The notes below the pieces were generated by a model, which saw only the letters and a program-made list of their open reading frames with translations, was not told the DNA's origin and made no database searches. Shown here piece by piece: positions 8,041 to 16,715 of a DNA stretch of 64,000 nt. Both the position numbers and the translations under genes were made by a program. Positions within the stretch are counted from its first letter, which is position 1; each line of letters starts with the position of its first letter. Origin of the DNA: Streptomyces sp. M41(2017) (GTDB taxonomy: Bacteria > Actinomycetota > Actinomycetes > Streptomycetales > Streptomycetaceae); assembly GCF_002078175.1 (NCBI RefSeq), contig NZ_MWFK01000002.1:744001-808000 (forward strand), read 5' to 3'.

Positions 8041-8877
8041 ATGCCCGAGACAGCTTCGCGCGGTTCCAGCACAGCCGGTTCCCGTCCCTGCGGCCAGAGT
8101 ACGACCACCCGCGCCGGTGATGGAGACGACCCGTTCGCCCCGGCCAGCGGCCAGGCTCCGTCGCCCTCGGCCGCCCGCTCCGAGGCGTCCGCACCACCCC
8201 TCCCCCGGGCCGCCCACAGCCGCATCGGCGTCGGACTCGCCGGCGGTTTCTACCCGGCGCCGCACCGCTACGAGGTGTATCTGGCGGCGAGTTGTCCGCG
8301 CTCGCTGCGCATCTCCATCACCCTCGGCCTGCTGGGACTGACGAACTCGGTCGCCACGACGCTGCTCACCCACCCCGCCGGAACCCCCGACGCCTTCGCC
8401 TCGCTGCGCCGCGCCTACGAGGCTACCGAGCACCACTACGACGGACCGTTCACGGCACCCGCGCTCTGCGACCGCTGGACCGGACGCATCGTCAGCAACG
8501 ACACCTCCGACATCCTCCGCGATCTCACGGGCCTGCCGTCCGGACACACGGCGGGCCACGCACCCACCCTGCTCCCGCCGTCCCTGAGCGCCGACATCGA
8601 GGCCCTTCGGGATCTTCTCGACCGGGACGTCACGCCGTCCGCGCGCCCCGCGGACCGCACCGCGGCACTGGACCTCCTGGACTGCCAACTCACGCATGCC
8701 ACCTATGTGTTGGGCGACAGTCTGACGGCCGCCGACGTGGATGCGTGGGTGGCTCTCTCGCAGCTCACCCCGGCCGGGGCCCTGTGCGCCCACCCGCGCC
8801 TGCGCGACTACGTCCACCGTCTCGGCGAGCTGCCCGCCTTCCGGACCGGGAACGACGGGGTGAGCGCCGCGGCCTGA
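8041..8877 (+). CDS. Glutathione S-transferase C-terminal domain protein (YqjG/Xi-class-like)
   Basis: 278 residues. The region GGFYPAPHRYEVYLAASCPRS (about 68-88) corresponds to the CPW(A/S) active-site region of glutathionyl-hydroquinone reductases; the candidate nucleophile Cys85 is kept. The C-terminal helical domain ends with TYVLGDSLTAADVDAWVALSQL, a clear GST-C signature. The first ~60 residues are low-complexity. Actinobacteria use mycothiol, so the thiol cofactor is uncertain. The ATG follows AGGGAGAG. The leader upstream and the neighbouring sulfur-type genes suggest a role in handling quinones or thiol conjugates during sulfur limitation (inference). Confidence 0.75.
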   Translation: MPETASRGSSTAGSRPCGQSTTTRAGDGDDPFAPASGQAPSPSAARSEASAPPLPRAAHSRIGVGLAGGFYPAPHRYEVYLAASCPRSLRISITLGLLGLTNSVATTLLTHPAGTPDAFASLRRAYEATEHHYDGPFTAPALCDRWTGRIVSNDTSDILRDLTGLPSGHTAGHAPTLLPPSLSADIEALRDLLDRDVTPSARPADRTAALDLLDCQLTHATYVLGDSLTAADVDAWVALSQLTPAGALCAHPRLRDYVHRLGELPAFRTGNDGVSAAA

Positions 8878-9000
8878 GCCCCGGCCCCGCGGGAGAACGG
8901 GCCGACCTGCGCACGGTTCCCGCCGACGACCACCGCGGACGGCGTCATCGCGGGCCCGCGCACCTCGCCGCGCGCCCGCGACGACGGCAGCCCCCAGGCG

Positions 9001-10287
9001 TCAGCCCGCCGTCTCCTCGTCCGTCCGGCACTCCGCGGCCCGGGGCGCGGGCAGCGGCGCCCGGGGTGGGCCGACGGGGGCGCGGAGGGTGCGCACCTGG
9101 GGCGACAGCAGGGTGGCCGCCGTGGCCAGGACGATCAGGGCGGCACACCCCGCCAGGGCCCTGTCCGTCCCCACGGCGGTGGCGACGGGCCCGGCCACGA
9201 GCAGTCCGAGCGGTGCGAGAGCCAGGGAGCCGAACCAGTCGTAGGAGCTGACGCGGGAGAGTACCTGTTCCGGGATCTCCCGCTGGATGGTGGTGGCCCA
9301 CAGGACGCCGAAGACGTCCGACGAGACACCGGTGCCGAACATGGCCCCGGCGATCAGCCAGACCGGTGCCGCCACGCTGAGCAGGGCGATCGGCACGGCG
9401 GCCGGAAAGGTGCACAGGACGGCCACCAGGAGAGGGCGGCGCACGCGGACCCGGGCGGCGAGTCCCGCGCCGGCGACGGTGCCGACGGCCTGCGCCGCCA
9501 CGATGACCGACCACGCCCTCGCTCCGCCGAAGTGCCGCTCGGCCGTCAGCGGGCCGAGGACACCGACGTTGGCGTTGAGCGCCGCGACGACCACCGCGTA
9601 CTGCGCCACCACGGACCACAGCCACTGCCGGGACGAGAACTCCCGCCAGCCCTCCCGCAGATCGGCCCATCCCGACGTCCGGCCGCGTGGCCTCGCGGTC
9701 ACCCGCAGCCGGGCGGTCAGCATCGCGCTGACGACGAACGACGCGGCGTTGAGCGCGAGCGCCCACCCGGGGCCGACCAGCGCGACCGTCACGCCCGAGA
9801 GGGCGAGGCCCAGCAGCAGGGAGCTGTTGGTGGCCACCCGCAGCAGTCCGTTGGCCCGTTGCAGCCGGTCCCGCGGGACGACCAGCGGCACCATGCCGTC
9901 CATCGCCGGCGCGAACAGCGCCGACGCGGTTCCGGCGGCCACCGCCAGCAGACACATGGCTGTCAGGGGCGCGTGTCCGGTGAGCACCATCGCCGCCAGT
10001 CCGGCGTAGGCCCCCGCGCCGAGGGCGTCCGCGAGGACCATCAGCCGCGAGCGCGACATCCGGTCCGCGATCACTCCGCCCACGAGGATGAACGCCAGTT
10101 GGGGCACGGCCTGGCACGCGAGGACCAGCGACAGCCGCCCCGGGCTCGCTCCGGGCAGGGCCAGCACGGCGAACGCGAGCGCCACGCGCGCGAAGCCGTT
10201 GCCGAGCACGGAGACGACCCGTGCGGAGGTGAGCAGGACGAACCGCCGGTCGCGCCACAACGTCGATGCACCAAGAGAGACCGTCAC
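9001..10287 (-). CDS. MFS transporter, 12-TM exporter type
   Basis: 428 residues of alternating hydrophobic segments, about 12 in all. The loop 2-3 motif is GGVIADRMSRSRLMVLAD (about 70-90), which places it in the MFS_3 (EntS/macrolide-efflux-like) group. Later conserved parts are VVPRDRLQRANGLLRVATNSS and IQREIPEQVLSRVSSYDWFGSLALAP. It probably exports a small molecule or drug. It converges on the GST-like gene; 55 bases separate it from the phosphatase gene upstream. Confidence 0.85.
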   Translation of the reverse strand: MTVSLGASTLWRDRRFVLLTSARVVSVLGNGFARVALAFAVLALPGASPGRLSLVLACQAVPQLAFILVGGVIADRMSRSRLMVLADALGAGAYAGLAAMVLTGHAPLTAMCLLAVAAGTASALFAPAMDGMVPLVVPRDRLQRANGLLRVATNSSLLLGLALSGVTVALVGPGWALALNAASFVVSAMLTARLRVTARPRGRTSGWADLREGWREFSSRQWLWSVVAQYAVVVAALNANVGVLGPLTAERHFGGARAWSVIVAAQAVGTVAGAGLAARVRVRRPLLVAVLCTFPAAVPIALLSVAAPVWLIAGAMFGTGVSSDVFGVLWATTIQREIPEQVLSRVSSYDWFGSLALAPLGLLVAGPVATAVGTDRALAGCAALIVLATAATLLSPQVRTLRAPVGPPRAPLPAPRAAECRTDEETAG

Positions 10288-10342
10288 GGCCAGGCACCCT
10301 AGGGCCCCCCGGCAGCCGAGCGACGTGATCCGGCCAGTCGCG

Positions 10343-11602
10343 CTAGTCCGCGACCATCCCGCAGCCCAGTCCGGACCCCGGGCTCACGGGGCCGCTCCGG
10401 GCGGCGGTCGTCAGGGCGCCGGGGCCCGCGAGGAGGGCGGGTGCCGGCTCCACCGGGTCCTGAACCGTGGGCTTGCGGAGCAGCAGCAGGGCCGCGTCGT
10501 CGTGGAGCCGTCCCCCGACATGCGCCTGCAGTTCGGCGTCGAGGGCGTCCAGGGTGGCCGCCGGCTCGTCGCAGACGTGCCGGGCGAGGCCTTCGGCGAG
10601 GGGATAGAACGCCCGTCCGTGGTCACGGGCTTCGGTGACCCCGTCGGTGTAGAGGAGAAGCTGGTCCCCGTCGGCCAGGGGGAGCACCTGCAGGCTGGGC
10701 GTCTCGCCCGTCAGTCCCCGCAGTCCGAGCGGCGGCGCCGGGCACGTGGGCTCGACGGACGACACATGCCCGGAGGCCCGGACGTGCAGCGGCGGCGCGT
10801 GTCCGCAGTTGACGACCTCCAGCCGGCCCGATTCCGGGTAGCCGGCGACGACGGCGGTGACGAAGTCGTCGTATCCGAGGTTGCGGGCCAGGCTCCGCTC
10901 GATCCGGCCGACCACGGCGAGGAGGTCGGGCTCGTCGTAGGCGGCCTCACGGAAGATGCCGAGCACCAGCGCCGCGGTGCCCACGGCGGGCAGTCCCTTT
11001 CCCCGGACGTCGCCGATGATCATCCGGACGCCGTAGGGCGTGGGGACGAGCGCGTAGAGGTCTCCGCCGATCCGGGCCTCGGCCGCGGCGGCGCTGTAAC
11101 GGACGGCCACCTGGAAAGGCCCGACGTTCGACGGGATGGGCGCGAGGACCGCGTGCTGCGCGGCCTCGGCGACCGAACGGACCGCCGCGAGCACCCGCTC
11201 GCGGCGCCACCGGAGCGCGCTGGTCAGGGCGCTCGCGACGGTGACGGCGGCCAGGGCGGAGAGGACCGCGGCCTGCTCGCCGCCGTGGACCCCGCCCTGG
11301 AGGCCCAGCAGTGCGGCGAGGATCCCGGCGAGGAGCCCGACGCAGAGGACACCGCGCGGCCGGCTGGTGGCGGCGGCCAGCGCGGGACCCGCGGCCAGCA
11401 GAGAGAGCCAGATCACGCTCGTTCCGGCGGTCAGGTCGACGAGCGCCACGGCGACGACGACGAGCACGGGAAGCGTGGGGGTGCCGAGGGCGACACGGGC
11501 GGCGGCGCGCTGACCGCCCGCCGCCGCTCCGGTACCGAGAATGCGGTTCCTGCGCGTACGTTTCCGTCCGTGTTCGCCGACGTACTCTCGGTCCTGACTC
11601 AT
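10343..11602 (-). CDS. Membrane SpoIIE-type PP2C protein phosphatase
   Basis: 419 residues. Residues ~40-130 form about four membrane helices; the rest is a SpoIIE/RsbU-like PP2C domain. Metal-binding motifs are IGGDLYA, MIIGDVRGKGLPAVGTAALVLG (about 190-215), VNCGHAPPLHV, LLLYTDGVTEARD and HDDAALLLLR, with all expected acidic residues present. These enzymes dephosphorylate anti-anti-sigma factors or related STAS proteins. No PAS, GAF or kinase domain is present. A second phosphatase of the same architecture lies at 40987-42153. Confidence 0.9.
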   Translation of the reverse strand: MSQDREYVGEHGRKRTRRNRILGTGAAAGGQRAAARVALGTPTLPVLVVVAVALVDLTAGTSVIWLSLLAAGPALAAATSRPRGVLCVGLLAGILAALLGLQGGVHGGEQAAVLSALAAVTVASALTSALRWRRERVLAAVRSVAEAAQHAVLAPIPSNVGPFQVAVRYSAAAAEARIGGDLYALVPTPYGVRMIIGDVRGKGLPAVGTAALVLGIFREAAYDEPDLLAVVGRIERSLARNLGYDDFVTAVVAGYPESGRLEVVNCGHAPPLHVRASGHVSSVEPTCPAPPLGLRGLTGETPSLQVLPLADGDQLLLYTDGVTEARDHGRAFYPLAEGLARHVCDEPAATLDALDAELQAHVGGRLHDDAALLLLRKPTVQDPVEPAPALLAGPGALTTAARSGPVSPGSGLGCGMVAD

Positions 11603-11692
11603 ATCCGGGCGCAGTCCTCACCTAGATTCTTCCTGAAATGTCCGTTTCATCTAGGAAATACGTTCGAGGTAAGGACCGCAAGGAGCGGGATT

Positions 11693-12451
11693 TCAGATAG
11701 TGAGCGACAGTCCCCGCGTCACCCGGTTCGCCGTGGGGACGAGCCGTGTCAGCACCTCCCGGATCCGGGGCAGCCGATCCGCCGGAAGGGAGACCCCGAG
11801 CGAGCCGAGCGTGTCCCCGCTGTAGACGGGCACGGCGACGCACACGGTACCGAGGGCGTACTCCTCCAGGTCCGTGACCGCCGGGGCCACGGGCGACGAG
11901 GCGAGCCGGCGCAGCAGCTCCGGCCGGCTGGTGATGGTGCGGGGGGTGAGATCGGCGAGGGTGTGCCGGGCGAGGTAGTCGTCACGGGTCTCCTCGTCCA
12001 TCTCGCGCAGGACGGACTTGCCGAGCGCGGTGGCGTGTCCCGCGTCCTCGAAGCCGACCCAGAGGTCCACCCGGGGCGCCCGGGGACCGTCGACGATCTC
12101 CGCGACCCGGATCTCACCGTCCTCGTAGAAGGTGAGGTAGGCGGCGCTCGCGAGTTCGTCGCGCAGCGCGGCGAGCGTGGGGCGGACCCGGCCGAGCAGT
12201 TCCTGTCCGCGGCCCCTGGTGTGCAGCGTGCGCACCTTGTCGCCGAGGATGAACCCGCCGTCGTCGAGTTTGCGGACGTATCCGTCGTGGACCAGCGTCC
12301 GCAGCAGGTGGTAGGCGGTGGCCAGCGGCAGACCGGTCTCGCGCGCCAGCTGCTTCGCGGGCGCGCCGTTCTCGTGCGCGCTCACCGCCTCCATGAGGCG
12401 GAAGGCCCGCTGGACGGAGGTGATGAGCGTCGGCCCGTCGCGAGCTCCCAT
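11693..12451 (-). CDS. IclR-family transcriptional regulator
   Basis: 252 residues. N-terminal winged helix with LITSVQRAFRLMEAVSAHENG and the recognition region AKQLARETGLPLATAYHLLRTLVHDGYV, then an IclR effector domain with GFEDAGHATALGKSVLREM and VAVPVYSGDTLGSLGVSLPADRL. An in-frame ATG eight codons upstream (12475) is also possible; the inner one was chosen by family length. IclR proteins bind small carbon compounds; the target here is not evident because neighbours are not catabolic genes. Confidence 0.88.
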   Translation of the reverse strand: MGARDGPTLITSVQRAFRLMEAVSAHENGAPAKQLARETGLPLATAYHLLRTLVHDGYVRKLDDGGFILGDKVRTLHTRGRGQELLGRVRPTLAALRDELASAAYLTFYEDGEIRVAEIVDGPRAPRVDLWVGFEDAGHATALGKSVLREMDEETRDDYLARHTLADLTPRTITSRPELLRRLASSPVAPAVTDLEEYALGTVCVAVPVYSGDTLGSLGVSLPADRLPRIREVLTRLVPTANRVTRGLSLTI

Positions 12452-12527
12452 GTGACCAGGGTGCGCCGAGGTCACGGGGCAGGCAAGGCGCGGGGGCCGG
12501 AGGAGGATCCCGGTCGGCCTCGCGGGC

Positions 12528-12986
12528 TCAGGGGCGGGCCGCCCCTCCCGGGGCCAGTCCGGTGCCGCCGAGGCGGGTGAGGAGGTCGGCGAGCCGCCCC
12601 GTGTCGTCCTCTGTCCAGGCGGGTTCGCCGAAGACGTCGCGGGCCACGTGATCGGCGGTGACGCGCATCTCCGCCAGCCGTTCCCGGCCGGTATCGGTCA
12701 GCGCCGCGTAGGCGACCCGGGCGTCCCGCGCGTCGGCGTCGCGTCGTACGAGTCCGATGCGCTCCAGGGGCACGAGCCCCCGGGTGACACCGGAGGCGGT
12801 CAGACCCAGCGCCTCGGCCAGATCCACCCGGCGCATCCGGTCGCCCGGCGCCTGGGACAGCCGCAGCAGGAGCGTGAAATCGGCGAGGCTCACGCCGTGC
12901 AGCCCGCTCAGACGCGCGTCGAACCGCTTCACCAGGGCGGCCTGCGCCCGCATCAGGCGCAGGGCCGCGTCCAGTCCGGTACTCAT
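12528..12986 (-). CDS. MarR-family transcriptional regulator
   Basis: 152 residues with the winged-helix core VSLADFTLLLRLSQAPGDRMRRVDLAEALGLTASGVTRGLVPLERIGLVRRD and wing DARDARVAYAALTDTGRERL, the standard MarR pattern. The ATG at 12984-12986 follows AAGGAGGTGTCA, a strong ribosome binding site, which settles the start over the GTG two codons upstream. Ligand and target are unknown; it is a single gene between IclR and a DUF6204-like gene. Confidence 0.88.
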   Translation of the reverse strand: MSTGLDAALRLMRAQAALVKRFDARLSGLHGVSLADFTLLLRLSQAPGDRMRRVDLAEALGLTASGVTRGLVPLERIGLVRRDADARDARVAYAALTDTGRERLAEMRVTADHVARDVFGEPAWTEDDTGRLADLLTRLGGTGLAPGGAARP

Positions 12987-13047
12987 TGACACCTCCTTGA
13001 CTACTCAAGCATAGCCACGCGCGAAAGCGTCGAGGAGGTGTACGGGA

Positions 13048-13410
13048 TCAGGGGGTGGCGTTCCGGGCGATCTCCCGTCGCTGCCGCTTGCCGAGGGGGG
13101 CCTGGGAGAGGTCCTCGCCCTGGGCCTTGAGGCGCTTGAAACCGTAGCCGCGGCCGGTGAGCCAGGCCGTCGCGGCGGTCTCGGCCCGTTCGACGGCGTC
13201 GAGGATGTCCTCCTCGGCCTCTCCCGCGTCCAGGAAGCGGAAGGTGAACGCCGGGCGGGCGGCCAGGTCGTAGCTGAGGTGTCCCTCGGCGGTGAAGGCC
13301 GCCTGGAGGACGTCGTGCTCCGCCGCCTCGGCGAGGAGTTCGGCGCGTTGCTCGGCGCTGAGTCCGTCGAAGACTCCGCGAACGGTGATCCGGAAGGTAC
13401 GTGTGGTCAT
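13048..13410 (-). CDS. DUF6204-like protein
   Basis: 120 residues beginning MTTRTFRITVRGVFDGLSAEQRAELLAEA, followed by LSYDLAARPAFTFRFLDAGEAEEDILDAVERAETAATAWLTGRG. I recognise this as the small Streptomyces DUF6204 family from memory; no activity is known. The acidic/aliphatic pattern suggests a compact soluble alpha/beta protein. It has its own start and follows no obvious operon partner. Confidence 0.7.
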   Translation of the reverse strand: MTTRTFRITVRGVFDGLSAEQRAELLAEAAEHDVLQAAFTAEGHLSYDLAARPAFTFRFLDAGEAEEDILDAVERAETAATAWLTGRGYGFKRLKAQGEDLSQAPLGKRQRREIARNATP

Positions 13411-13553
13411 CCGCGCAGCCTAACGAGCGGGGTCCGGCCGACTCCACCGGGTTTGCGACGCCGCCGGACCGCATCGACCGCCCACCCCACCGCGCAGGCG
13501 AGGACCGGAGCGGGTTCGCCCCGGTCCTCACCCGTGGTCAGGAGTACTCCTGC

Positions 13554-13937
13554 TCAGCGGTGGTGGCAGTCCCAGTGAGCCTTGACCCACTGGTGGTCCC
13601 AGTGACCGGGGACGTAGACCCACTGGTTCTTCCAGTCGTGACTGTGATGGCCCTGGTGCCAGCCGCCGTGGCTGTCACGGTAACCCTGGTGCCAGGTGTC
13701 GTGGTCGACCCACTTCTTGACCCAGTGACCAGGAACCCACTTCTTCTCCCAGTGGCCCTTCTTCCACTCGCAGCGGTCGTGGTGGCCGTGGTGGTCACCG
13801 GTGACCACTGAAGGCGCGGACGTCGGTGTCGGAGCTGCGGCGGCGACACCGGACATGCCGAGCGCGGCACCACCGGCCAGCAGGCCTGTCGCGGCGGCAC
13901 CGGCCAGCAGGCGCCGGGTGCTGATGCGTGCGGTCAT
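13554..13937 (-). CDS. Secreted His/Trp-rich protein
   Basis: 127 residues. A signal peptide with an RR motif (STRRLLAGAA, possibly Tat) runs to AAA-AP near residue 36. The last 80 residues hold 18 His and 12 Trp, with recurring GHW-x-KKWV and VPGHW units, and two Cys that bracket the region (DRCEW near its start, WDCHHR at the end). The start follows GGGAGGTGAG. I do not know a function. The composition suggests metal or heme binding at the cell surface, or a wall/envelope role. It is divergent from a SigK-type sigma/anti-sigma pair, which may control it. Confidence 0.8.
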   Translation of the reverse strand: MTARISTRRLLAGAAATGLLAGGAALGMSGVAAAAPTPTSAPSVVTGDHHGHHDRCEWKKGHWEKKWVPGHWVKKWVDHDTWHQGYRDSHGGWHQGHHSHDWKNQWVYVPGHWDHQWVKAHWDCHHR

Positions 13938-14301
13938 CGGACTCACCTCCCTCGTAAGCGTCATCGGCGTGCACAACGCGAGCCGACGTCACGGGAGTTC
14001 ACACCCTGCGGTGCGATGCGACCCGCGGCTCACGATGTGCGGGACATGAGGTATTCGGAGCCGTAAAAGGTATGTATGAGGATAGACCCCTAAAAGTTTC
14101 CGGGCGGCCTGGGGGTCACCATCCCGGGACGGCCGCCGCCCCGGCCGTACCGGAGGGCGCGACGGTCATACGCGGGGCGGCGCGGCTACGAATAGAGGGT
14201 GGCGACGGACACCGGCCCAGCAGCCCTCGGGCTGCGGAAACGGTCTCCGGGCCGGAGAGTCGAACCGACGAGAAGGAAGCTACGGACGGATTCTGGGAGC
14301 G
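13938..14301. promoter_or_regulatory. Divergent promoter region, secreted protein / sigma factor
   Basis: 364 bases with no convincing gene. AT-richer sequence around 14050-14100 probably holds the sigma-factor promoter; an ECF autoregulatory site is expected but I could not assign its -35 and -10 with confidence. Confidence 0.35.
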
Positions 14302-14898
14302 ATGTCGAAGAGCGGCCAGGACGGACACGGTGCGCCGCGGCGATCGTCGGCCGAGGCATGGCTCGACGCCCGGCTCAAGCGGGCCGCGACGGGTGATCAC
14401 GACGCCTTCGCCGACGTCTACGACACGCTCGCCCGTCCGGTGAAGGGTCTGATCTGCCGTGTACTGCGGGACGAGGCGCAGGCGGAGGAGGTGACGCAGG
14501 ACGTGATGGTGGAGATCTGGCGGACGGCGGACCGCTACCGCCCCGAACTCGGTGCCGCCCGCGCCTGGGTCCTCGCCCTGGCCCACCGGCGGGCCGTGGA
14601 CCGGGTCCGGCACGCCCAGGCCAGCACGGCCCGCGAGCAGCGCAGCGCGCTGCTGGCCGAGGACCGCCCCTTCGACGAGGTCGCCGAGACGGTCGAGCGG
14701 CACGAGGACCGCCGGCACGTGCGGCACTGCCTCGCCGCTCTGGAGCGGCATCAACGCGTGCCGCTGGTGCTCGCCTACTACCAGGGCATGACGTACCTGG
14801 AGGTGGCCGCCTGTCTGGCCACCCCGGCCGGCACCGTGAAGTCCCGGATGCGTTCCGGGCTGCGGCAGCTCCGCAAGTGTCTGGAGGGCAGGTCATGA
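14302..14898 (+). CDS. sigK: ECF sigma factor, SigK type
   Basis: 198 residues. Region 2 reads DAFADVYDTLARPVKGLICRVLRDEAQAEEVTQDVMVEIWRTADRY (about 33-80) and continues AWVLALAHRRAVDRVRHAQ. Region 4 is CLAALERHQRVPLVLAYYQGMTYLEVAACLATPAGTVKSRMRSGLRQLRKCL. The wording matches the SigK (ECF19) group, whose members are held by membrane RskA-type anti-sigma factors. Its stop overlaps the next ATG, and the next gene is such an anti-sigma factor, so the pair forms a redox- or envelope-responsive switch. The symbol follows family resemblance only. Confidence 0.88.
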   Translation: MSKSGQDGHGAPRRSSAEAWLDARLKRAATGDHDAFADVYDTLARPVKGLICRVLRDEAQAEEVTQDVMVEIWRTADRYRPELGAARAWVLALAHRRAVDRVRHAQASTAREQRSALLAEDRPFDEVAETVERHEDRRHVRHCLAALERHQRVPLVLAYYQGMTYLEVAACLATPAGTVKSRMRSGLRQLRKCLEGRS

Positions 14899-15632
14899 CC
14901 ACCGAGGACCAGCACCAGCTCGTCGGCGCGTACGTCCTGCACGCCCTGCCGCCGGACGAGGAGGCGGCGTTCGACAACCACCTCGCCGACTGCGCGGCCT
15001 GCCGGGACGAAGTGGCGGAGCTGTCGGCCGTCACCCTCGAACTCGCCTCGGGCCACGAGGCGGACCCCTCCCCCGAGTTGCGCGGGCGGGTCCTCGACCG
15101 GATCACCCGGACCCGGCAGGAGCACATCGCGATCCCCGGTCCGAACGGCCGGCGCGGCCGGGTCCTGCGGGTGGCGCTCGCCGCATGCCTCGCCGTCGCC
15201 GCCGCGCTCGGCGGTGTCGCCGTGTGGCAGCACCAGCAGGCCGACGAGGCCCGGACGGCGGCGTCGCGCGAGCAGGCGAGGACGGCCGCCGTCACCGACA
15301 TCGTCACCGCCGGGGACGCCACGATCACGACGCAGAAGCTGGACGACGGCGGCGACATCAGCGTCGTGGCCTCCCGGACGCAGGGCCGCGCGGCGGTCGT
15401 CGCCGCGGGCCTTCCGCGCCTGGGGAAGGAAAGGGTCTACGAACTCTGGTACGCGGCGAAGACCGGCGACCTGCGCCCGGCGGGCCTGCTCCCCGGTTCG
15501 GGCGGCGGCCACGCCCAGGTGCTCCGCGGCTCCCTGGAGGACGTCGCGGCCGTGGGGATCACGGCCGAGCCCGCGGGCGGATCGGAACAGCCGACCAGCG
15601 AGCCGCTCGGCATCGTCACGGTGCCCGCCTGA
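14895..15632 (+). CDS. rskA: Anti-sigma-K factor, RskA family
   Basis: 245 residues. The N-terminal cytoplasmic zinc anti-sigma domain carries H-x3-C-x2-C (His29, Cys33, Cys36 in NHLADCAAC). One membrane helix is at ~91-110, and a C-terminal RskA extracytoplasmic domain has GKERVYELWYA and GITAEPAGGSEQPT, close to the family consensus. It sequesters the sigma factor encoded upstream, with a 4-base ATGA overlap ensuring balanced synthesis; release by proteolysis or redox change is known for relatives. Cys33/Cys36 could be redox active. Confidence 0.9.
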   Translation: MTTEDQHQLVGAYVLHALPPDEEAAFDNHLADCAACRDEVAELSAVTLELASGHEADPSPELRGRVLDRITRTRQEHIAIPGPNGRRGRVLRVALAACLAVAAALGGVAVWQHQQADEARTAASREQARTAAVTDIVTAGDATITTQKLDDGGDISVVASRTQGRAAVVAAGLPRLGKERVYELWYAAKTGDLRPAGLLPGSGGGHAQVLRGSLEDVAAVGITAEPAGGSEQPTSEPLGIVTVPA

Positions 15633-15836
15633 CCCACCCCTTCCTCCGCGCGTCCGACGGCGGCTCGAGCGGCCGCTCGACGCCCCGACCTGGGCGCACT
15701 TCGCGCATCACACGGAGCATCAGAACGCGATATTTCCCTTTTGATGCGGTTAGCTCTTGATCATCCTATGCTGATGTGAGGGAGGGCTCTGGTGGCAGTA
15801 GTCGGCCGGTCCTGAACCGGCGGGAAGCGGGCTTCC

Positions 15837-16691
15837 ATGGCTGAGCGGTTTAAAAGGCTGGGGATAATCGGCGAGATGTCGGCCGAGTTCCTCGGCACGA
15901 TGATTCTCATCCTCTTCGGGTGCGGCGTGGTGGCCCAAGTGGTCGCCGGCGGCGCGCTCACCACGCCACCGGGCGGTCTGGGCGACCACGACAGCATCGC
16001 CTGGGCCTGGGGCATCGGCGTCACCATGGGTGTCTACGTCGCGGCACGTATCAGTGGCGCGCACCTCAACCCCGCGGTGACGCTCGCGCTGGCCACCTTC
16101 AAGGGGTTCCCCTGGAAGAAGGTGGCGCCCTACATGGTGGCGCAGACGATCGGCGCCTTCGTGGCGGCCCTCATCGTGCGCTGGAACTACACGGACGCGC
16201 TGGCGAAGGCGGACCCCGGACACACCATCAAGACCCAGGGCGTGTTCTCCACCCTGCCGGCCAACGGCAACCCGAACCTGCCGGTCCACGAGTGGGGCGC
16301 GTTCCGCGACCAGATCATCGGCACGGCCATTCTGCTGCTGGTGATCCTGGCCATCACGGACCTGCTCAACACGCCTCCCGGGGCGAACCTGGGCCCGTTC
16401 ATCACGGGTCTGCTCGTGGTGGGCATCGGTATGGCCTGGGGCACCCTCGCGGGCTACGCGATCAACCCGGCACGTGACTTCGGTCCCCGTCTCGCGAGCT
16501 TCATCACGGGATACGGGGGAGCCTGGCGAGATCAGTACGGGAACATCTACTTCTGGGTGCCGATCATCGGCCCCCTGATCGGTGGACTGGTCGGCGCGGG
16601 CATGTACAAGCTCTTCATCGGCAGGTTCCTGCCGACGGCGGAGCCCGAGCCCGCGGGACGTATCCCGGTCTCCGAGCAGCCCAAGCCCTGA
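15837..16691 (+). CDS. glpF: Glycerol facilitator, MIP/aquaporin family
   Basis: 284 residues, about six membrane helices and two re-entrant NPA loops: HLNPAVT at 77-83 and INPARDFGPR at 209-218. The Asp after the second NPA (NPARD) is the aquaglyceroporin signature, so glycerol passage is likely. It opens a glpF-glpK operon with 24 bases between genes. In Streptomyces the glycerol operon often also includes glpD and an IclR-type gylR; neither is adjacent here. Confidence 0.93.
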   Translation: MAERFKRLGIIGEMSAEFLGTMILILFGCGVVAQVVAGGALTTPPGGLGDHDSIAWAWGIGVTMGVYVAARISGAHLNPAVTLALATFKGFPWKKVAPYMVAQTIGAFVAALIVRWNYTDALAKADPGHTIKTQGVFSTLPANGNPNLPVHEWGAFRDQIIGTAILLLVILAITDLLNTPPGANLGPFITGLLVVGIGMAWGTLAGYAINPARDFGPRLASFITGYGGAWRDQYGNIYFWVPIIGPLIGGLVGAGMYKLFIGRFLPTAEPEPAGRIPVSEQPKP

Positions 16692-16715
16692 CACCCAGAA
16701 CTGAGGCGGCACTCC

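Noticed and set aside
14072..14443. Frame starting in the sigma-factor promoter region
   Set aside because: Overlaps the sigma factor in another frame and has no conserved-looking sequence.
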